Source: Sphaerolaimus hirsutus
Lineage: Eukaryota > Nematoda > Chromadorea > Monhysterida > Sphaerolaimidae
Assembly: GCA_964036195.1 (NCBI GenBank)
Contig: OZ038454.1
Location: 5,828,001 to 5,892,000, forward strand
Direction: 5' to 3'
Length of the DNA stretch: 64,000 bases
Position 1 is the stretch's first letter. Every line of letters starts with the position of its first letter. Below are positions 1 through 11,119 of the stretch, in pieces. Made by a program: the position numbers and the translations under genes. The notes under the pieces are model-generated. The model made no database searches, had not been told where the DNA came from, and worked only from the letters and a program-made list of their open reading frames with translations.

Positions 1-392
1 CTCGTGCTAACATCAACAAACAAACAAAAAAGTGAACAGGCTTAAATTCCATGAAGCCAGAATAAATTGCTAGATGTTGCTAAATAAAATATGTACATTA
101 AGCTTATCATATATCCATTTGATGTGTTTGTACTTACCATTTTTTCAATATAAAGCATATTTCCAATATAATGTACCCTCTAAGAGAAGGTAAAACTTTT
201 GGCTTTTTTGAATGTGATGAAATAAATATAAGGCATACATCCAATAGAAGGTATACCTCTTATATATGGCACAGCTGGCTGCGTGCCAAAATGCATAAAA
301 TTGTAAAAAAAACGTTGCCAAACAAGGCGGAAAAACATGAAACTGGTGCCGAAGGGCACCCGGACAACTTTATGTTTTACTTGTTTAAGACT
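1..392. other. intergenic DNA, no gene recognised
   Basis: No convincing coding sequence. Bases 220-270 carry a degenerate motif (aaggcatacatcca, aaggtatacctctta) that recurs near 1195-1235, 7985-8080, 10440-10530 and 26020-26110, so it is probably the remains of a dispersed repeat. The short open frame at 171-428 ends inside the foldback that follows and has no recognisable domain. Confidence 0.4.
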
Positions 393-613
393 GGGGCCAG
401 TTCCGCAAGTGGAAAAGTTAAGAGTTAAAACTTAAGAGTTGAGTAAAATGACAAATGACAAGTTATGAGTAAAGTTAAGAGTTAAGAGTTGAGTAAAACG
501 ACAAATCATTTTACTCAACTCTTAACTTTTAACTTTACTCTAAACTTATCATTTATCATTTTACTCAACTCTCAACTCTTTACTCTCAACTTTTCCACTT
601 GCGGAACCGGCAC
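393..613. repeat. foldback element, TTAAGAGT/TTTACTCA arms
   Basis: The left end (gccagttccgcaagtggaaa) is matched in inverse near 595-610 (tttccacttgcggaaccggc). The arms are filled with short direct repeats of ttaagagttgagtaaaa and their complement, so the segment can fold into one hairpin. It resembles the foldback at 20809-21050, which has similar ends. I could not define a target duplication. Confidence 0.6.
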
Positions 614-648
614 CTGCGTCACCATTTTGTTACATTCCAGGGGGCAGT

Positions 649-1069
649 CCCAAGCCCTGTAAAGTGTAAAGTAAAGTGTCAAATGTAAAGTAAAGTGTCA
701 AGTCAAATGTCAAATGTAAAGTCAAGTGTCAAATGTAAAGTCAAGTGTCAAGTCAAATGTCAAATGTAAAGTAAAGTGTCAATTGTGTATCCAAATCGAT
801 TTTTTTTGTATCCAAATCTTATGTTTTTGTATCCAAATCTTGTTTTTCGAAATAAGATTTGGATACAAAAACATAAGATTTGGATACGAAAAATAAGATT
901 TGGATACACAATTGACACTTTACTTTACATTTGACTTGACACTTGACTTTACGTTTGACACTTTACTTTACATTTGACATTTGACTTGACACTTGACTTT
1001 ACATTTGACATTTGACTTGACACTTTACTTTACATTTGACACTTTACTTTACACTTTACAGGGCTTGGG
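649..1069. repeat. long hairpin built of GTAAAGTGTC repeats
   Basis: The left end cccaagccctgtaaagtgta is matched by its complement ending at 1069. The arms are tandem variants of gtaaagtgtcaaat. The centre (about 785-910) carries copies of gtatccaaatctta in both orientations. The whole ~420-bp segment is close to a palindrome. Shorter relatives with a CCCTGTAAA end occur near 13627, 14660 and 38427-38592, so this is a dispersed foldback family. Confidence 0.65.
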
Positions 1070-1075
1070 ATTGGC

Positions 1076-2026
1076 ACCAGTCTGACAAAGTGAATAGCTT
1101 TGTTGTTCACTGTTGGTAAAATGATTGCAAAATCTGGAAAAAAACAATTGAATATAACAAAATATAAGGTATAAAGTTATCCAATAAAAAGCTGACAAAA
1201 TCAATATAAGGTACACTTATATTGGAGGTAATACGGTAGCTAGTCAATAGCTGAAAGGTGCTGGGAAAAATGTGCAACTATATCCATAACAACTGAATTT
1301 TCAAGTATCATATTCTTGGCAGCTCACGCACAACTGAAAGCTGATACCCTTTTTTCAAAGCCCCTGAACTTCATACTTGGATGCATTTTAGAAAGCTGGG
1401 CAAAATTGAACTTTATAAATGTGCCACCATTGTTGTTTATTCTTACTGGTGGCTAAACCTTGAACTGAAACATAGACTGGTTTACTTTGATTACCTATAA
1501 AAATACATAGATTGTGTACATACATAAACATTTGAAAGTAACTGTCAATTTTATTACATTGAATATTGGAACTAAGGAATGCAATGGATCCCTCTGTATT
1601 GGATACAGACTTTTTGCCCGATCCAGAAACATTCTTTTTCTTTGAAAAATACCATCAAGGTTAAATCGATTTTGTGTGGGTCATCATTGGGAGTAAATGG
1701 ATTATTGCAAAAACAAAATTGACTTATAATTTAAGTACTGTTTATGTAAATAGTAGTTCAATGACCCAGATGCAAAAAATAAGTTTAATCAACTACCTCA
1801 CTTTCAAAGAAACGGTGTGCAAGTGTGTTCTTTCCATTATGCACTGCATTGAAAATTGATCATGTCGCAGACTGAAAGGTAAACATTTCAAATGGACACT
1901 GTATTACATTTCATTTGCATATCCATGTTTTGTCAAAATTATGATAAAAATATTTGTGAACATTCATTCATTTCCATAGCAAACTTAATTCCCCATTGAC
2001 TTGAAAACCATTAACAGCTTCAAAGA
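1076..2026. other. upstream region of the channel gene, no clear exon
   Basis: Bases 1195-1240 hold a fragment of the 'ataaggtacac...taatacggt' repeat. An open stretch from the ATG at 1584 to a possible donor at 1660 could be an exon, but its phase does not join the 2027 exon. Otherwise AT-rich, with no recognised signal. A 5-prime exon or promoter of the channel gene may lie here. Confidence 0.35.
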
Positions 2027-4953
2027 ATGAACATCTCAGACATGAACCTGAGCCAAACCCAGCCCAAAATTTCTTTTGGCTTCTATCCAAATCCTCCCAT
2101 GGTGATGGACTGCATACACAATGAAACAGATATCACTCTTGGTCAAAATTGTACACACCCAGGATTGGCTGTGGAGCTAATAGATTACATGACTAACAGT
2201 ATGATGGGAACCATAAATGCTGATTATGTTTTCTTGAATCAACACCCTGAGCTTGTACTCCAAGCTGCCGAGTTTGGCTGGCAGGATGCTGGAGAAAAAG
2301 CCATTGATAATGGTTGTCCAAACACTTGAACATTGTTATGTACCAATAGTGTAGGAATGCACTTTTGATCAATTAACTTTACTTTTTCACAGGAATGATA
2401 GATTGTCTGGGTGAACTGGTGCTACAGTCAAACCCATCATCTAGTACTGCTGCGAACTATTCATATTCAGCCCCACTGCTAGCAGTATTTGACACTGTAA
2501 TTATAATGAAGCCAGTAGAGCCAACAATGTGGCAGTCAGCAAAACTTCTGGTCACACCTTTTAGCTACCTTGTGTGGCTATTTTCATTTACAATGCTTTT
2601 TGCACTCCTTTCATTGAGATTTTATGTTGGCCGCAGTCTAGAATCGAGATTTGGGATGAGAAAAGTTATTCACACAAAGTGGAACCAAATTCGCCAGGTG
2701 CAGGATTTATTTAATATTTTTTTTGCATTATGATGACAACACAACATTTGCACATTAATTAATATTGTCGTTCACCCAGATAATACCAAACTCATCTGCA
2801 CCCAGAATTGTGATGAGCAGTCTTTCTGGCAAAAGTTTGACCATTTGCCTTGCCTTTTTCTACTTGCTAATAATATCAATGTATCAGAAAATGCTATTGA
2901 TGAATCTGACTGTAAACATACAGAATGATGAAATTGTAGATGCCAGCAATGTTTTGCTAGAAATACTGCAGAATGGAGATGCAAAGTTGCTTCAAAGGAG
3001 CAATAGTAGCAGTCTTTTAAAGGCTATACAAAATGGCAAATCCACATTTTGGAAACAGTTGAAAACGATTATCAATATTGATGGAAATGTTGTATTTGAA
3101 TCTAATGTGACAGAACTGTTTAACATGCTTAAAAAGGGTTTGTAAATTTGCTTTTTTTAAATTGGGTACAGGCATATCTAAAAGAGAATGATAGATGTCT
3201 ATGTATTTATTTGAAGCATGAAACCCATCACAGCAAAAAATGCTCTGGTGATCTGCCATGATCTGTGGTGATGTGCCTTCACACAGATGCTCACAGGCAC
3301 TTCAACGCACTTCATGGATTTCTGATTTTTTATTTCTGTAAACAATTCAGTAATAAAATGCCTGAAGTGTTAGTGAAGTGCATTTCATCAGTGATCAGGC
3401 ATGATCAGGCTCTGAAGTGTGATCATGGGTGGTGAAGTGCCTGGTGATCAGGCGTGATCTGGCTCTGAAGTGTGATCAGAAGGGGCACTTCAGACCACTT
3501 CAGTGCACTTCATGAACACATTATTTGCTGTGCATGCACATAGGGTTCAAACGGGATTGACTTTTCGGGATCGGGATCGGGATCGGGATTCACTTTTTGA
3601 GATTTCGGGATCGGGATCGGGATCGGGATTGGGGTTTCGGGATCGGGATCGGGATCGGGATTGGTTTTTTGAGATTTCGGGATCGGGATCGGGATCGGGA
3701 TTGGCCGGATTGGGGTCACGGGATCGGGATCGGGATTGGGATAGGCATTTTTCCGGGATCGGGATTGGGTTCTAGGGATAGAGATTTTGGCCATTTTTCT
3801 GGCATTCACAGTTGTTCATAAAGGTCTCAAAACACTGTTGGATGCCAGAAAAGTGGCATAAAATTGACGCTGGGGGTTTGCATCCACTTTTTTGCATGCA
3901 AAAACGTCATTATTTCACTTCTTATAATTTCCACTAATTTTTCCGGGATCGGGATCCCGGACTTGGGAGTTTCTCGGGATCGGGATCGGGATTTGAAAAT
4001 TTTCGGGATCGGGATCGGGATCGGGATTGGTATTTTTGAGATTTCGGGATCGGGATCGGGATCGGGATTGGGGTTTCGGGATCGGGATCGGGATCGGGAC
4101 TGGTAAATCCCGGAATTTCACGGGATCCGGGATCGGGATCGGGATCCCGTTTGAACCCTACATGCACATGCACCACAGTTCAGTCCTTCCCTATTGCATC
4201 CAATTTCAATGTTTCCTTTGTTGCATTTATGGGTAGTGTGTGCAGATGATGTCTAAACCCCTTCATTTATGGGATATGCATACCTCTGCAAGAAAATATT
4301 ATTTCTCTGGACATTTACATCACTCTTCTCAATCAGGTGACTATGTATTTGTTTCTACTAAAATTGAAGCCAACTACTTATTGTCACAATATGATGAAGA
4401 GTGTGACCTTGTATTTATGACGCCAGAAAGCTCGGTCACTTCTGACAGGGGGACATTTTTGTGCAAAAGCAATTTCACACACTTGGAATTTCTCAATGAT
4501 ATCATCAAGAGGCAGTTTTCAAATTTGTATCGTATTATTGAAAAATATGAAACACAACTACGGGATGCAGGCAGATTTTGTGAAACTGAAACAGGTCCAT
4601 TCACACTTTTCTGCAATCACAGGTATGCATGCATCTGTACTGTGGGTAAAAAGGGTGATGCAAAAGGTAATTTTACATCCAATTTGTGCCACATACCATA
4701 CCTTTGTCATCCAGTTACCATAGACAGGCATGCACATCTGTCTTTTTTCCAGTCAGTATTATTTAATTATGAATTTTAAATGACTTTCTCAGATGGTAGT
4801 GGCATCAAAAAAAGAAGACCGTTGAGTTTCAACATATTATCTGGAGTCTACCTCTTTCTAATGTTTGGATTTGCCATAGCAGCCTTTATTCTGGTTATGG
4901 AAAAGTTGCTGTGGAATTGGCATGATAACAGTGGAATTATTTATCAAAAGTGA
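2027..4953 (+). CDS. ionotropic glutamate receptor-like ligand-gated channel, five exons
   Basis: Proposed exons are 2027-2312, 2393-2697, 2780-3137, 4337-4622 and 4800-4953. All introns are GT-AG, phases agree, and the total is 462 residues ending in TGA. The order fits the iGluR/IR fold: a bilobed ligand-binding region (about 10-150), M1 (about 152-175, FSYLVWLFSFTMLFALLSL), M3 (about 215-236), the second lobe, and M4 (about 425-447, after PLSFNILSGVYLFLMFG). There is no amino-terminal domain, so it resembles insect IRs and the short nematode receptor-like proteins more than AMPA or NMDA subunits. The M1-M3 interval is only about 40 residues and lacks an obvious hydrophobic pore loop. The usual ligand-contacting Arg before the 'FS.P'-like YSYSAP motif is not seen. 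The start Met is provisional because a signal-peptide exon may be missing. It presumably acts as a plasma-membrane cation channel or chemoreceptor; the ligand is unknown. Confidence 0.72.
3541..4160. mobile_element. hAT-like non-autonomous element, (GGGATC)n arms, copy 1
   Basis: Terminal inverted repeats tagggttcaaacgggat / atcccgtttgaaccc plus ta. The flanking 8-bp target duplication catgcaca is perfect (3533-3540 and 4161-4168). Each arm is a run of the hexamer GGGATC in a consistent orientation. A short unique core (about 3785-3940) contains an inverted ttctggcat pair. It lies in intron 3 of the channel gene. The length and 8-bp duplication fit the hAT superfamily. No transposase is present. 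Confidence 0.85.
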
Positions 4954-6486
4954 AATTTTCCTGAATGACAATATTTCACATGTTAAAGTATCAATACTTC
5001 TAAAAACTGTGGTTTTATGTCCAGCTGTATGTTCCATAACTTCTGAATTATTCTAAATTTGTATGTAAAGTTGCAACTGTCTTGTGATTTAAGCTGATGT
5101 ATTTGTGTTTCTATAGGAAACATAACAGCTGTGTTGTTGTTTTTGTATAAATATGCAAACAAATAAATAGGTAGTGAAAGTGTCATTGACAAAAAAATGT
5201 GTCATATTTAATGGGCACCCATATGTACTATTGCTTTTACCTGCCTTGTAATCTCTTTAGTGATAGCACTTCCATTCATTATGACATATGGTTTGTAAAT
5301 AACTAATTTCTTGTCAAAGACTAATGAACACCTAAAAGTAACCCACTGAAATGGACCAAAATGTGCAGGAATGTGTTTTATGTTCTCTAACAGCATGCAA
5401 ACATGTCAGGCAAATAATTGGGTATATATATTTACAAAGGCAAATTATAAAAATGTCAGCCACCTTGAAGTTTTGCACAGTGGACATCCTGATTCCTGAT
5501 AAAATACATGCCAGTAACAACAATTACTCCATAATTTTCTATAATTTTTTACAACCTAAAAACCATATTTATTTGTAAGTTGAAAAAAATCTACTTGTTG
5601 GATTAATCAACACACCTACACAGGAATAGTGTTTAAAATATTTTTAAAAACATGTTTTTCCAATAGAACTGCAATGTTTCATTGACCATCACAATCAGTG
5701 TAAGTGTTGAGATTGGTGTTGGCCAATAAGTGTTGGTTTTAGTAATATTTGTTTTACTAAAATTGTAGTAAACTTTTACAGAAATCTGGTTTTTTATTAT
5801 TTCATCCATGCTTCATTTCATTTTTTTTACTATTCTTCAACTTGCCATATTATTTTAATTTTTTATCTTTTATTTTAGTTTGTGACAAGGGTTGGTATTA
5901 GTATAAAACTGTAGTTAAATTGTATAAAAACTTATCTTATAAGTTATAAACTTATAAAAATAAAAACTTATAAAAAACTTATTTTTTAAATTAATTTTTT
6001 TATCCATTTAATTTTCTTATTTTTTTAGATTTTACCAACCGTGGGTTGACCTGCTTCAAGCTTGCACGCATTACCTGTAAATGTTGCATCTCAAGGTTTA
6101 TCCTCCACCATGATTGTGAACTAGATTATATGACCTCAATACATAGGTACATGCTTCCAAAAAAGAATGCTGACATAGTCAAAATAAAACATCTTGAAAT
6201 GATAAGAACAGAAAAGGATATCGCTTGACTGAATGTTGCCTTTGCATCTAATGGTGTCTGAAATGTAGGGAATCAAAAGGGATGGTATCTGCCCTTGCCC
6301 CCAGCTTTTTTAAGCTGCCAATATTATCAAAAGTTCATAGCAATGGTAGGGAGTTGGAACTTGGATGGGGTTTATATTGATTGAACATTATTAGGTATAG
6401 ATATTATCCCTGGAAGGCTTTGTATCCAATTAAAAATCATATGTCTAAAACAAATTGATCCCATTTTGAAAATGCAAAAACGAAAA
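4954..6486. other. AT-rich intergenic DNA; one possible exon
   Basis: Downstream of the channel stop codon I see only AT-rich sequence and no repeat ends. The stretch 6029-6076 follows a good polypyrimidine-AG and ends at GTAAAT. It reads FYQPWVDLLQACTHYL and could be an exon, but its phase does not join the exon at 6941 directly. No polyadenylation site was assigned with confidence. Confidence 0.3.
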
Positions 6487-6923
6487 TACCGTATTACCTC
6501 GAAATACCCCCATGGGGGTTTATTATTTCGCCAGCAAAATTTGAGGGGGGGGGGTTAATTCGAGGGGGGGGGGTTTATTCAAGGTTTTTTTTAATTTCGC
6601 CAGAAATTTTCATGATATTCATGATAAAGAATACGCTTTTTCTTACACAAAAACAGTAATAAATGTGAGAAAATAGGTTATATTGGGGCTATAGATGTAC
6701 ATCTGTACACAAATGAGCGTATAAGTGTAGCTGCGATGCAAATAAGTAGTAATAAATACATCATGTACATTGCATACATGATGTACATCATTTCGGAGGG
6801 GGGTATTTCGAGGGGGGTTTATTATTTCCCCAGCCCATTTTGAGGGGGGTTAATTCGAGGTGGGGGTTAATTCAAGAGGGGGGGTTAATTCAAGGGGGGG
6901 GGATAATTTGAGGTAATACGGTA
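6487..6923. mobile_element. TA-target MITE, TACCGTATTACCTCGAA ends
   Basis: Begins taccgtattacctcgaaata and ends with the complement aggtaatacggta. Poly-G or poly-C tracts beside 'ttattatttcgccag' blocks make up the arms. The TA at both ends fits Tc1/mariner-type target duplication. Many relatives occur in the window (8115, 8294, 16470, 17392, 25344, 35630, 58824, 62501). Confidence 0.65.
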
Positions 6924-6940
6924 GTGGAAATATATCCTAG

Positions 6941-9900
6941 GCGAACAGTTTCACACTGAACACTTTCAATATTCCAACAAAGGAACTAAATGAGCGGGCG
7001 GCAAGATTGGACGAATGGGGCACCAATGGCATTAATAAACTGCTCGATGCACTCCCAATTGCTGATGAGAGACTCGATGGGGACAGGTTAATATTGACGT
7101 ACCTTGTGATGATCAAATTTTCAAAAATAATCAAAATGACCATACTCTGTCTAGAATGGAAATGCTGACAGACTTGCGTGACAAGGCGATGCAGGGCTTA
7201 TCTATCATAGAGGAACACCAGGTGTGTAAAAGTACTGTATTTCCTCGAATTACCCCTGTTCATTACCCCCCTCGGAGAACGCCAGGTCTGAATTAGGGTT
7301 CAAACGGGATTGACTTTTCGGGATCGGGATCGGGATCGGGATTCACTTTTTGAGATTTCGGGATCGGGATCGGGATTGGGGTTTCGGGATCGGGATTGGT
7401 TTTTTGCGATTTCGGGATCGGGAACGGGATTACCCGGGATTGGGGTCACGGGATCGGGATCGGGATTGGGATTGGCATTTTTCCGGGATCGGGATTGGGT
7501 TCTAGGGATAGAGATTTTGGCCATTTTTCTGGCATTCACAGTTGTTCATAAAGGTCTCAAAACACTGTTGGATGCCAGAAAAAAGGCATAAAATTGACAC
7601 TGGGGGTTTGCATCCACTTTTTGCATGCAAAAACGTCATTATTTCACTGTGTATAATTTCCACTAAATTTTCCGGGATTGGGATCCCGGACTTGGGAGTT
7701 TCTCGGATCGGGATCGGGATTTGAAAATTTTCGGGATCGGGATCGGGATCGGGATCGGGATTGGTATTTTTGGATTTCGGGATCGGGATTGGGGTTTCGG
7801 GATCGGGATCGGGACTGGTAAATCCCGGAATTTCACGGGATCCGGGATCGGGATCGGGATCCCGTTTGAACCCTAGTCTGAATCCTTGGATAAATTTGAA
7901 ATCCAAAGTTATTTTAGTAAAAACATTAAATATTTAAAAACTTTTCACAGAATCTGCAAAGATTATTGCCATCTTACCTCCAAGTGTAGGTATACCTTCA
8001 ATTGATCTCGTCACATTTTTATGTACCTTCAATTAAAGGGTATCTTTTATCAGAGGGTACCTTCTATTGTTTTCACCAGTTTTAACAAACATCAAACTAT
8101 CAAAAGTATCAAACTACCGTATTACCTCGAAATACCCCCATGGGGGTTTATTATTTCGCCAGCAAAATTTGAGGGGGGTTAATTCGAGGGGGGGGGGGTG
8201 TTTATTATTTCGTTAAAAATTTTCGTAAGGATAGTAGTAAAAAGTAGACATTTTCGTACCGAAAACAGGTAATAAATGCGTCCAAATATGATATACCGTA
8301 TTACCTCGAATTAACCCCCCCCCCTTGAATTAACCCCCCCTCGAAATACCCCCCTAAATTTCGGCTGAGGAAATAATAACCCCCCCCCCTCGTAATACCC
8401 CCCCTAAAATTGAGTGTAACGTGAACGTACATGACAAATACCGCAGTTTGTTATCTGTACATGCAGAACACACGTTAAAACTGATGATTAAGTGACGTTA
8501 GGGAAGGGTTTTTGTGTATACCGTAAATCCTCGAATAAGTCCCCAGGGGAGTTGTTTTTTCGTCAGAATTTTTTGAGGGGGGGGGGGCTTATTCGAGGGG
8601 GGAGTTATTCGAGGGGAGGAGTTATTTTTTCATCAGAATATTGTCTAAAATGCATGATCAATGAATTGTATGATTGGGGTGAAATTCGTTCATGAATCCA
8701 TGTTAAATGCAATATAATCAATGCTAGTGAACATCGGCTGCAAAAGAATACATTCTTTTTAATGTACACATATTTACATTTACAACGTGTTTATCGAGGG
8801 GGGGAGTTATTTTTTCCTCAGTCAGTTAACAGGGGGGACTAGTGATGGAAAAGCGCCATGGCGCTGGCGCCTGGCGCTAGCGCCAAAGCAAAAAGCGCCA
8901 TGGCGCTTTTGGCGCTTGGCGCTAAAACGCTCTGGCGCCATTGGCGCTTGGCGCCGGGATCTGAGAAAGCGCCATGGCGCTTTTGGCGCTTGGCGCCATT
9001 TTCTGGTGGCGCTATTGGCGCCTGGCGCCGGCTTTTTGAATGGCGCCAAAAAAGCGCCAACCATGATTATAAAAATTGTGATAATAAAGTGAAATTCGAC
9101 AATCCAATTGATCAATTTTGAGAACAACTTAATAAATATTGAGAAATATAAGGGTGTTATGGGACATTAATAGTACATAATATTTGGGGACAAACGTATT
9201 TACCGTATTTCCTCAAATTATCCCTCCGTTGAATGAATAAAGTAGTTTGAATATGTATATAGGTAGGTATGCATATACGTCCAAAGATATCCGGTTTGAT
9301 CACAAAAATTACCGGTTTTGGGTATGTAAAAGTCTGTTCTATACTGTAATTGTTCACGAAAATTTCTGATGTGATAATAAAGCCCCACCCCCTCGAATAA
9401 GTCCCTCCCTCTAATTTACCCCCTCAAAGTTTGCTGACGAAATAATAAACCCCATGGGGGTATTTTGAGGAAATACGGTAGTTATTCGCCTTCGCCCTTA
9501 TTCATTTTAAACCTCAACTGATAAACGTCGATCACTAAAAGTTTATTGTAAGAAAACGGGATTTTATGTTTCTACTACGGTGCGGCACAGTTATGAATTC
9601 ATCATACTATAAACGAATTGCAGAGAAAAATTTGGCGCTGGCGCTATTGGCGCTTGGCGCCATTACCCTCTGGCGCCATTGGCGCTCGGCGCTGGGGTTC
9701 AGAAAAGCGACATGGCGCTTTTGGCGCTTGGCGCTATTTTGCTCTGGCGCCATTGGCGCTTGGCGCTGGGGGTCCGAAAAGCGCCATGGCGCTTTTGGCG
9801 CTTGGCGCCAAAAGTCTGGCGCTTTTTCCATCACTAGGGGGGACTTATTCGAGGAGGGGAGTTATTCGAGGGGGAGGACTTATTCGAGGATTTACGGTAT

Positions 9901-10687
9901 ACCGTTATATATGCCTATAAACACATATACATCTACGTAAATGTTTGATTTTTCTACGTCTGCGTATGGGGAATTTCCAAAAATTTCTGGCGAAATAATA
10001 GACCCCCCCCCCTCGAATAAACCCCCCCCCCTCGAATTATCCCCCCCCCTCAAATTTTGCTGGCGAAATAATAAACCCCCTGGGGGTATTTCGAGGTAAT
10101 ACGGTATTTGGACATAAAAAACGTAGATTGCTACACAAATAAGTCTGTGTAGCTGCGATACAAATAAGCAGTAATAAATACATCATGTACATTGCATACA
10201 TGATGTACATCATTCTGGAGGGGGGGGGGGTATTTCGAGGGGGGTTTATTATTTCCCCAGCCCATTTTAAGGGGGGTTAATTCGATGTAATACGGTAGAA
10301 TGTAACAAAATGGTGAATCAGGCGTAATACAAGTTGACACAGAGTTGACTTAGTGCCTTTCGGCACCATTTTCATCGTTTTCCACCATGTTTGGCCACGG
10401 TTTTTAAGATGATATGCGTTTCGGCATGCAGCCAGCTGTGCCTTATATTGGAGGCATCCCTTTTATTTATTTCATCACGTTCAAAGAACAAAAACTGTAC
10501 CTTCAATTAGAGGGTATTTACGTGTTATTGGAGGTATGCGTACACTTGTAGTGATCACGGTATGTTTTATATTCACCCACACCCACATCTATTTTGTTTG
10601 TAACTATGCCATGTTTTTAGGACTTGCGAATTAGTGCCCGCAAACGGGTTGAGTTGGAGGCAAATTTGCTGCATGAATTGGATACCG
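6941..10687 (+). CDS. partial multi-exon gene, unrecognised helical protein
   Basis: Three stretches bounded by splice sites join in one frame: 6941-7086 (acceptor tatcctag, donor AG|GTTAAT), 7155-7221 (acceptor ctgtctag, donor CAG|GTGTGT) and 10621-10687 (acceptor gtttttag, donor CCG|GTGAGT). Exon lengths of 146, 67 and 67 keep phase 2, then 0, then 1. The joined peptide is about 93 residues, rich in Leu, Glu, Arg and Asp with no Pro after the first ten or so residues. It includes NERAARLDEWGTNGINKLLD and ISARKRVELEANLLHELDTG, suggesting a long helix or coiled coil. Both gene ends are missing. I do not recognise the family. The 3.4-kb intron holds nested transposons, as expected of a tolerated insertion site. 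The call rests on splice-phase agreement, not homology. Confidence 0.45.
7294..7875. mobile_element. hAT-like non-autonomous element, (GGGATC)n arms, copy 2
   Basis: Same ends and core as the copy at 3541-4160, with fewer hexamers per arm. The 8-bp duplication gtctgaat is perfect (7286-7293 and 7876-7883). The hexamer number differs between the two copies, so the arms expand or contract like microsatellites. Confidence 0.85.
8115..10297. mobile_element. nested stack of TA-target MITEs
   Basis: Left ends of the TACCGTA family start at 8115, 8294 and 8519. Matching right ends fall at 9899, 10106 and 10297. Read inside-out they pair as 8519-9899, 8294-10106 and 8115-10297, a three-level nest. 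The innermost element (ends taccgtaaatcctcgaataa) is itself split by the hAT-like element at 8840-9836. All of it lies in the large intron of the 6941-10687 gene. Confidence 0.6.
8840..9836. mobile_element. hAT-like element, GCGCC-rich arms (TAGTGATGG family)
   Basis: Ends tagtgatggaaaagcgcc / gcgctttttccatcacta, with a perfect 8-bp duplication ggggggac (8832-8839 and 9837-9844). Each arm is a run of ggcgctt / gccaagcgcc motifs that can self-pair. The unique core (about 9060-9610) contains an older TA-MITE fragment. No transposase frame is present. Confidence 0.85.
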
Positions 10688-11119
10688 GTGAGTTGTAAAG
10701 TTTGTTTGAAGCTTTGAAACTGTCCAAAAGTTTCTACAAATGTTTCACTGATTTTTTTACAAAGTCAATAAATGTCACTGAAAAAGTTTTTTGTTAAAAA
10801 CTGAGTTGTTAAAAGTACTGAACTATTTCAAAGTTAATAGTTTTCACATTAAAAGTGCTAAAATCGGGCGGTCTGGAGTTATGTTCAGTACAAAAGTATT
10901 GAATACAGCGGGTGGCATGGCCGTGGGTTAACGGGGGTGCAACAGATGCCATTATGCACTTTGCCAGATTGATGTCACATTTGTAGATATTTATAATGAA
11001 AAATTATTGAGTGCATGATTGCCTGCCACACGATGCATCTTGATAAATCAAGAAAATTTCAAATGCTACATGGAAGCAACGGTTTCGTCCTTTCCCAAAC
11101 ACCGTTGAGCACCCCTGGC

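Noticed and set aside
1584..1659. Possible upstream exon of the channel gene
   Set aside because: Ends in phase 1 and does not join any plausible acceptor before 2027 in frame.
3503..4236. Open frames rich in RDRDRD, GSGSGSG or PDPDPD
   Set aside because: Translations of the GGGATC hexamer arms of a transposon; open in several frames on both strands because the unit is six bases.
8787..9940. Open frames of Ala/Pro/Trp/Arg-rich peptides in GCGCC tracts (also at 23445-24555, 35111-35524, 41007-41374, 59058-59297, 60000-62276)
   Set aside because: Repeat translation of self-complementary arms; no conserved start, no domain.
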